DNA from: Yimella sp.
GTDB lineage: Bacteria > Actinomycetota > Actinomycetes > Actinomycetales > Dermatophilaceae
Direction: 5' to 3'
NCBI GenBank assembly: GCA_030150425.1
Contig: JASLFY010000095.1
Location: 1-5,770, forward strand
DNA length: 5,770 nucleotides
Shown here: in pieces, positions 1 to 4,043 of the stretch
Layout: every line of letters starts with the position of its first letter
Numbering within the stretch: the stretch's first letter is position 1
Notes under the pieces: model-generated
What the model saw: only the letters and a program-made list of their open reading frames with translations
What the model was told of the DNA's origin: nothing
Database searches by the model: none
Program-made: the position numbers and the translations under genes

Positions 1-147
1 CAGCAGGTAGGGCAGCGGCGGGTGCGGCCAGCTCTGCGCGATCTGCAGCACCGACCGGCCGGTCGCGGCCAGCGCGAAGAGGCCGTAGACCGCGACCAGG
101 ATGCGGCCGGGCCCGGTGTTGATCGCGCTCCGCCTCTGCTCAGACAT
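1..147 (-). CDS. Small hypothetical membrane protein, 3' part outside the window
   Basis: The ATG at 147-145 opens a frame that stays open to the left edge, giving 49 residues beginning MSEQRRSAINTGPGR. A hydrophobic stretch at about residues 15-28 (ILVAVYGLFALAAT) looks like a first membrane helix. It is followed by a polar, proline-rich turn and the beginning of another hydrophobic run at the edge. The start codon overlaps the last 8 nt of the upstream membrane-protein gene, which implies translational coupling in one transcript. From memory, short proteins of this look (GPGR, then VAVYGLFALAA, then a conserved proline/leucine turn) are common uncharacterised membrane proteins in actinobacteria. 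No function can be assigned. The C-terminus is missing only because the window ends. Confidence 0.72.
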   Translation of the reverse strand, partial: MSEQRRSAINTGPGRILVAVYGLFALAATGRSVLQIAQSWPHPPLPYLL

Positions 148-505
148 GCCCGCTCCACAGCTGCACCAGCCGCACGGTCATGACCAGCAGCCCGAGTCCG
201 GCGACAGCGAGCACGCCTGTGCCCCACCGCGTCTCACGATCGGCGAAGGCCCACACCGCCGCGATCGGCAGCGCGACCACCATGCCGATCAGGTAGGCCA
301 CGAAGACGCCCTTGCTCATCCCCGAGGTCGCGTCCGACCAGGTCGCGACGCCGACGACGAGGGTCAGGATCATCAGCAACTCGGTGGCGACCACCAGGAA
401 GAACAGCGGATTGTCGATCGCCCGGCCACGGGCGGTGGTGATCACGGCGTAGCCGGCGAACACCACCAGGAGGGCGACGAGCAGCCAGCAGAGGGTCAGG
501 AACAC
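140..505 (-). CDS. Small integral membrane protein with four predicted helices, function unknown
   Basis: This 121-residue protein is read leftward from a GTG at 505-503 to a TGA at 142-140. Four hydrophobic segments are clear: about residues 2-22, 33-55, 67-87 and 95-114. Short polar loops join them, including GRAID between helices 1 and 2 and ADRETRW between 3 and 4. The frame stays open further upstream, but the peptide there is non-hydrophobic and lacks a start with a ribosome binding site. The GTG is preferred because the hydrophobic helix begins right at it and because a TACGAT hexamer sits at the position expected for a transcript starting at this codon (leaderless). The stop overlaps the next gene by 8 nt, so the two are probably one operon. 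It resembles small actinobacterial integral membrane proteins of unknown role. I see no catalytic motif. Confidence 0.8.
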   Translation of the reverse strand: MFLTLCWLLVALLVVFAGYAVITTARGRAIDNPLFFLVVATELLMILTLVVGVATWSDATSGMSKGVFVAYLIGMVVALPIAAVWAFADRETRWGTGVLAVAGLGLLVMTVRLVQLWSGHV

Positions 506-511
506 CGGGCA

Positions 512-517
512 ATCGTA
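512..517 (-). promoter_or_regulatory. Probable -10 element for leaderless transcription of the leftward membrane-protein pair
   Basis: On the minus strand TACGAT matches the actinobacterial housekeeping -10 pattern TANNNT. Its last T lies 7 nt before the first base of the GTG start at 505, so transcription would begin at the start codon itself. No SD-like sequence lies before the GTG, which agrees with a leaderless message. No convincing -35 hexamer is visible 16-19 nt further upstream, which is common for such promoters. Confidence 0.5.
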
Positions 518-536
518 CGGGCCGACGCACCGGTCC

Positions 537-546
537 CCCGTACGGG
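537..546. promoter_or_regulatory. 10-bp perfect palindrome in the divergent intergenic region, possible operator
   Basis: CCCGTACGGG reads the same on both strands. Its right part, CGTACGGG, also occurs at 514-521 overlapping the leftward -10 element, so two copies lie 25 bp apart in the same orientation. A regulator site serving both directions is possible. Against this, the CGTACG core recurs many times inside the coding regions of this window, so the palindrome may be background sequence bias. This is a low-confidence call. Confidence 0.22.
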
Positions 547-629
547 TGACTTCAGCGAACTCCCAGCCGAGGCGCGCCGAATGCTCGGGTCGGGCGGGCC
601 AGACTCGTTCCGACGACGGTTCCCCGACG

Positions 630-636
630 AAAGGGT
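630..636 (+). promoter_or_regulatory. Ribosome binding site that sets the start of the FMN-binding gene
   Basis: AAAGGG at 630-635 lies 9 nt before the ATG at 645. It decides the start. An in-frame ATG exists at 546, but it has no SD and would add 33 residues of polar, unconserved sequence ahead of the hydrophobic N-terminus. Confidence 0.65.
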
Positions 637-644
637 GCGGACAC

Positions 645-2168
645 ATGGCCGGCAAGGAGATTCTCGGTGCGGTGGGCGCAGCCACCGCCGCGCTCGCGGT
701 GCGCGACCTGGTGCAGAAGAAGCACTCGGTGTTGCGCAACTACCCGGTGGTCGGCCACCTGCGGTATCTGCTGGAGGACATCCGTCCGGAGCTGCAGCAG
801 TACTTCATCGAGCGCAACTGGGACGGTCGCCCGTTCGACCGCGACACCCGCACGATCATCTACGAGCGGGCGAAGGGCACCCGGCAGGAGCAGGCGTTCG
901 GCACCGAGCGCGACGTCAACGAACCCGGCTACGAGTACCTCGTCCACTCGACCGCCCCATTGGAGGCGCCCAAGGACGAACACCGGGTGATGATCGGCGG
1001 ACCCGACTGCACCAAGCCCTACAGCATGTCGCTGCTGAACGTCTCGGCGATGAGCTTCGGGGCGTTGAGCGCCAACGCGATCCGCGCGCTGAACAAGGGC
1101 GCGGCGATGGGCGGGTTCGCCCACGACACCGGCGAGGGCGGGCTGTCGGAGTACCACCGCGAGAACGGCGGCGACCTGGTCTGGGAGGTCGGGTCCGGCT
1201 ACTTCGGCACCCGTACGAAGGACGGCTCGTTCGACCCGCACGAGTTCGCCGACAAGGCGTCCATCGACCAGGTGAAGTGCGTCTCGCTCAAGCTCAGCCA
1301 GGGCGCCAAGCCCGGCGTGGGCGGGGTGTTGCCGGCCGCCAAGGTGACCGAGGAGATCGCGAAGATCCGCGAGGTGCCCAAGGGTGAGAAGTGCGTCAGC
1401 CCGGCCGCGCACAGCGCGTTCCACACTCCCGCCGAACTGATCCAGTTCGTGGCCCGGATGCGCGAGCTGTCCGGCGGGAAGCCGGCCGGTTTCAAGCTGT
1501 GCGTCGGGTCACGCACCGACGTGCTGGCGATCTGCAAGGCGATCCTCGAGGTCGGGACCGCCCCCGACTTCATCATCGTCGACGGCTCCGAGGGCGGCAC
1601 CGCGGCCGCACCGCAGGAGTACGAGGACCACGTCGGCATGCCGCTGACGTACGGCCTGATGACGGTCCACAACGCGCTCGTCGGCACCGGTCTGCGCGAC
1701 CGGATCAAGATCGGCGCGAGCGGCAAGGTCGCGACCGGCAGCGACATCGTCAAGCGGCTCATTCAGGGAGCGGACTACACCAACTCGGCGCGCGCGATGA
1801 TGATGGCCGTCGGCTGCATCCAGGCACAGATGTGCCACACCGACAAGTGCCCCGTCGGCGTCGCGACGCAGAACCCGCGCCGCGCCCGCGCCCTCGACGT
1901 CGGCGACAAGAGCGTGCGGGTCAAGCAGTTCCACGAGGCGACCGTGCAACAGGCCGCGCAGATGATCGCCTCGATGGGATGCACCACGCCCGACCAGCTG
2001 ACCCCGCACCAGCTGCGGATCAACGTCTCGCACACCGAGAGCCTGTCGTACGCCGAGCGCTTCGAATGGCTGGCACCCGGCGAGCTGCTCGCCGAAGCCC
2101 CGCGTACGTGGGCCGCCGATTGGGCGGCCGCCAGCGCCCACGCATTCCGCCCGGACAGCACCCGCTGA
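645..2168 (+). CDS. FMN-binding glutamate-synthase-like flavoprotein with an iron-sulfur motif
   Basis: This 507-residue protein belongs to the stand-alone FMN/Fe-S family related to the synthase domain of the large glutamate synthase subunit (GltS FMN-binding TIM barrel). Residues 6-20 form a short hydrophobic helix, possibly a membrane anchor. A conserved linker follows (LRNYPVVGHLRYLLE, near residue 30). The barrel then shows MSFGALS (from residue 136), HDTGEGG (about 160-166), DGSEGGTAAAP (313-323) and the cysteines C391, C397 and C402. These three have the C-x5-C-x4-C spacing that binds the 3Fe-4S cluster in glutamate synthase, and CPVGVATQ follows. There is no N-terminal glutamine amidotransferase domain and no C-terminal GXGXG domain, so it cannot be a complete glutamate synthase. 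The related methylamine-glutamate N-methyltransferase large subunit shows that the fold serves other amine chemistry, but no partner subunits are seen here. The true substrate is unknown. The gene is followed after 42 nt by the PoxB-like gene on the same strand, probably co-transcribed. Family call strong, function open. Confidence 0.93.
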   Translation: MAGKEILGAVGAATAALAVRDLVQKKHSVLRNYPVVGHLRYLLEDIRPELQQYFIERNWDGRPFDRDTRTIIYERAKGTRQEQAFGTERDVNEPGYEYLVHSTAPLEAPKDEHRVMIGGPDCTKPYSMSLLNVSAMSFGALSANAIRALNKGAAMGGFAHDTGEGGLSEYHRENGGDLVWEVGSGYFGTRTKDGSFDPHEFADKASIDQVKCVSLKLSQGAKPGVGGVLPAAKVTEEIAKIREVPKGEKCVSPAAHSAFHTPAELIQFVARMRELSGGKPAGFKLCVGSRTDVLAICKAILEVGTAPDFIIVDGSEGGTAAAPQEYEDHVGMPLTYGLMTVHNALVGTGLRDRIKIGASGKVATGSDIVKRLIQGADYTNSARAMMMAVGCIQAQMCHTDKCPVGVATQNPRRARALDVGDKSVRVKQFHEATVQQAAQMIASMGCTTPDQLTPHQLRINVSHTESLSYAERFEWLAPGELLAEAPRTWAADWAAASAHAFRPDSTR

Positions 2169-2199
2169 CTCCCCCTCCACCCCGCTCACCCGTCACCCG

Positions 2200-2206
2200 A
2201 AGGAGA
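2200..2206 (+). promoter_or_regulatory. Strong ribosome binding site of the PoxB-like gene
   Basis: AAGGAGA lies 4 nt before the ATG at 2211, a near-perfect SD complement. The gap after the preceding stop is only 42 nt and contains no terminator-like hairpin, which supports translation from a shared message. Confidence 0.75.
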
Positions 2207-2210
2207 CCCG

Positions 2211-3950
2211 ATGTCCGACACCGTTGCCCAACTGCTCGTCAACGCCCTCGGCGGCCACGGCGTCAAGACCGTCTGGGGCGTCGTCGGCGACGCCCTCAAC
2301 CCGGTCACCGACGCGATCCGCCGCGACGACCGGATCGAGTGGATCGGCGTACGTCACGAGGAGGCCGGCGCGTTCGCCGCCGGCGCCCAGGCCCAGTTGA
2401 CCGGCGAGCTCGCGGTCTGCATGGGCACCGTCGGGCCGGGGTCGCTGCACCTGCTCAACGGGCTGTACGACGCGAAGAAGTCCCACGCCCCGGTCCTGGC
2501 GATCTGCGGGCAGGTGCCGCTGGAGGAACTGGGCAGCAGCTTCTTCCAGGAGGTCGACAACGACGCGGTCTTCCGCGACGTGGCCGTCTACTGCCACACC
2601 GTCAGCTCCCCCGCGCAGCTTCCGGCGGTCCTGGAGCAGGCGGTGAACGCGGCCGTCAGCCGGCGCGGCGTCGCCGTCCTGACGGTGCCCGGTGACATCG
2701 CCGATGCGGAGCTGCCCAAGGGCACCCGTACGCCGGTGTTCACGCCCGCCCCGGTCGGCCACGCCGCACCGGCCGACCAGGTCGACGCCGCCGCCGCGGC
2801 GATCGACGCGGCCGGGAAGGTGACGCTGCTGGTGGGCCACGGCGCGCTCGACGCGCGCGCGGAGGTGCTGGCTCTCGCCGAGCGCCTCAGCGCGCCGATG
2901 GTGCTGACCCTCAAGGCGAAGGAACGCCTCGAACAGGACAACCCGTACGAGGTCGGCCAGAGCGGCCTGATCGGCAACAAGGCGGCCGCGAAGGCGCTGC
3001 ACGACGCCGACCTGCTGGTGTTGGTCGGCACCGACTTCCCCTACCGGGAGTTCCTGCCGCACGGGACGCCGGCGGTGCAGATCGACCTCCGGGCGGACCA
3101 CATCGGTCGCCGGATCCCGGTGCAGCACAGCATGATCGGCGACTCGGGCCAGACGATCGGCGCGTTGCTGAACCGGCTCGCGCCGAGCGCGAAGGACGAC
3201 GCGCACCTGCGCGCCTGTCGCTCGACGTACGCGGACTGGCGGGCCGACCAGGAGAAGCTCACCGTGCCGCGGGAGCACTCCGGGTTGATCGGCAAGCTGC
3301 GCCAGGTCGTGGAGAACCCGGACGACCGGATCCGGCCCGAGGCGTTGGCCGACGCGATCCACCGGCATGCCGCCGACGACGCGATCTTCACCAGTGACAC
3401 CGGCATGTCGACCGTCTGGTTGTCGCGGTTCGTGCAGTTGCACGGACGGCGGCGACTGCTCGGGTCGTACAACCTCGGGTCGATGGCGAACGCGATGCCG
3501 CAGGCACTGGGGGCGAGCGCCCTGGACCGCACCCGCCAGGTCGTCGCGTTCTGCGGCGACGGCGGCCTGATGATGCTGCTCGGTGACCTGCGGACCGCGG
3601 TGAGCTACCGCCTCCCGGTCGTGTTCGTCGTCTTCGACAACGGCCGCCTCGGCATGGTGAAGCTCGAACAGGAGCAGGGCGGTCTGCCGGAGTTCGGCAC
3701 CGAGCTGGACAACCCCGACATCGCCGCGGTCGCCACCGCGATGGGTCTGACCGCGCAGCGGGTGACCGACCACGACGCGTTGGACGAGGCCGTACGCACC
3801 GCATTCGCGACCGCGGCCGAGACCGGGAAACCGTACCTGCTCGACGTCGTCACCAACCCCGACGAGGTGTCGGTGCCGGCACAGGTCGAACTCGGCCAGG
3901 CGTGGGGCTTCGCGATCGCGAAGTCGAAGGAGGCGCTGCAGAGCCGCTGA
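2211..3950 (+). CDS. poxB: Thiamine-diphosphate/FAD enzyme, pyruvate dehydrogenase (quinone) / pyruvate oxidase type
   Basis: This 579-residue protein aligns by eye along nearly its whole length with E. coli PoxB, which oxidises pyruvate to acetate and CO2 and passes electrons via FAD to quinone. The order is: ThDP Pyr domain (about 1-185), middle FAD domain (about 190-340) and ThDP PP domain (about 370-555). E50 in VRHEEAGAFAAGA matches the catalytic ThDP-activating glutamate. GLIG (252-255) and TDFPYREF (from 274) belong to the FAD region. GSMANAMPQALGA (from 423) and GDGG (449-452) with N477 form the ThDP/metal site. The family's usual NN before the ligand is D476-N477 here. Compared with E. 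coli PoxB there are about 16-20 extra residues near 353-372. The C-terminus stops at about the point where PoxB's lipid-activated amphipathic peptide begins, so membrane docking by that helix is not expected. Alternatives are a soluble pyruvate oxidase or another 2-oxoacid decarboxylating member such as an acetolactate-synthase-like enzyme; the strong PoxB similarity favours pyruvate. The symbol denotes family. Confidence 0.88.
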   Translation: MSDTVAQLLVNALGGHGVKTVWGVVGDALNPVTDAIRRDDRIEWIGVRHEEAGAFAAGAQAQLTGELAVCMGTVGPGSLHLLNGLYDAKKSHAPVLAICGQVPLEELGSSFFQEVDNDAVFRDVAVYCHTVSSPAQLPAVLEQAVNAAVSRRGVAVLTVPGDIADAELPKGTRTPVFTPAPVGHAAPADQVDAAAAAIDAAGKVTLLVGHGALDARAEVLALAERLSAPMVLTLKAKERLEQDNPYEVGQSGLIGNKAAAKALHDADLLVLVGTDFPYREFLPHGTPAVQIDLRADHIGRRIPVQHSMIGDSGQTIGALLNRLAPSAKDDAHLRACRSTYADWRADQEKLTVPREHSGLIGKLRQVVENPDDRIRPEALADAIHRHAADDAIFTSDTGMSTVWLSRFVQLHGRRRLLGSYNLGSMANAMPQALGASALDRTRQVVAFCGDGGLMMLLGDLRTAVSYRLPVVFVVFDNGRLGMVKLEQEQGGLPEFGTELDNPDIAAVATAMGLTAQRVTDHDALDEAVRTAFATAAETGKPYLLDVVTNPDEVSVPAQVELGQAWGFAIAKSKEALQSR

Positions 3951-3967
3951 CCGGGCGGAACGACGCC

Positions 3968-4007
3968 GTCGGGCGGGGGCGGGAGAGCGATCTCACCCCG
4001 GCCCGAC
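3968..4007 (+). terminator. Hairpin terminator after the PoxB-like gene
   Basis: The outer arms GTCGGGC (3968-3974) and GCCCGAC (4001-4007) pair perfectly. Inside them G-rich and C-rich runs pair with small bulges, and GAGA (3983-3986) pairs with TCTC (3991-3994) around the loop GCGA, a GNRA-type tetraloop. Only three T residues follow, so it is a G/C-rich actinobacterial-style terminator, not a canonical U-tract one. It begins 17 nt after the PoxB-like stop and ends 36 nt before glgP, separating the two transcription units. It could instead act as an RNA-stabilising 3' hairpin. Confidence 0.6.
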
Positions 4008-4043
4008 TTTCGCGTAGGTGCCCGCACACGGCAGGCTTGACCC

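Noticed and set aside
234..530. Minus-strand 98-codon frame starting GTG at 530 behind a GGGGGA sequence
   Set aside because: It has an SD-like upstream sequence, but the product is arginine/proline/glycine-rich. It occupies the same bases as the clearly hydrophobic four-helix protein in the neighbouring frame.
546..644. Earlier ATG at 546 as the start of the FMN-binding protein
   Set aside because: No SD precedes it, and the added 33 residues are polar and unconserved in character. The ATG at 645 has AAAGGG at good spacing and begins with the hydrophobic helix.
101..1387. Long plus-strand open frame in another phase crossing the divergent region
   Set aside because: Its translation is arginine/histidine/glycine-rich low-complexity sequence with no family resemblance. 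It spans the antisense of a membrane-protein gene and an out-of-frame part of the FMN gene, typical of GC-rich shadow frames.
2193..3773. 526-codon minus-strand open frame opposite the PoxB-like gene
   Set aside because: It is a shadow of a GC-rich gene: compositionally biased, with no motifs. The plus strand carries a full family match.
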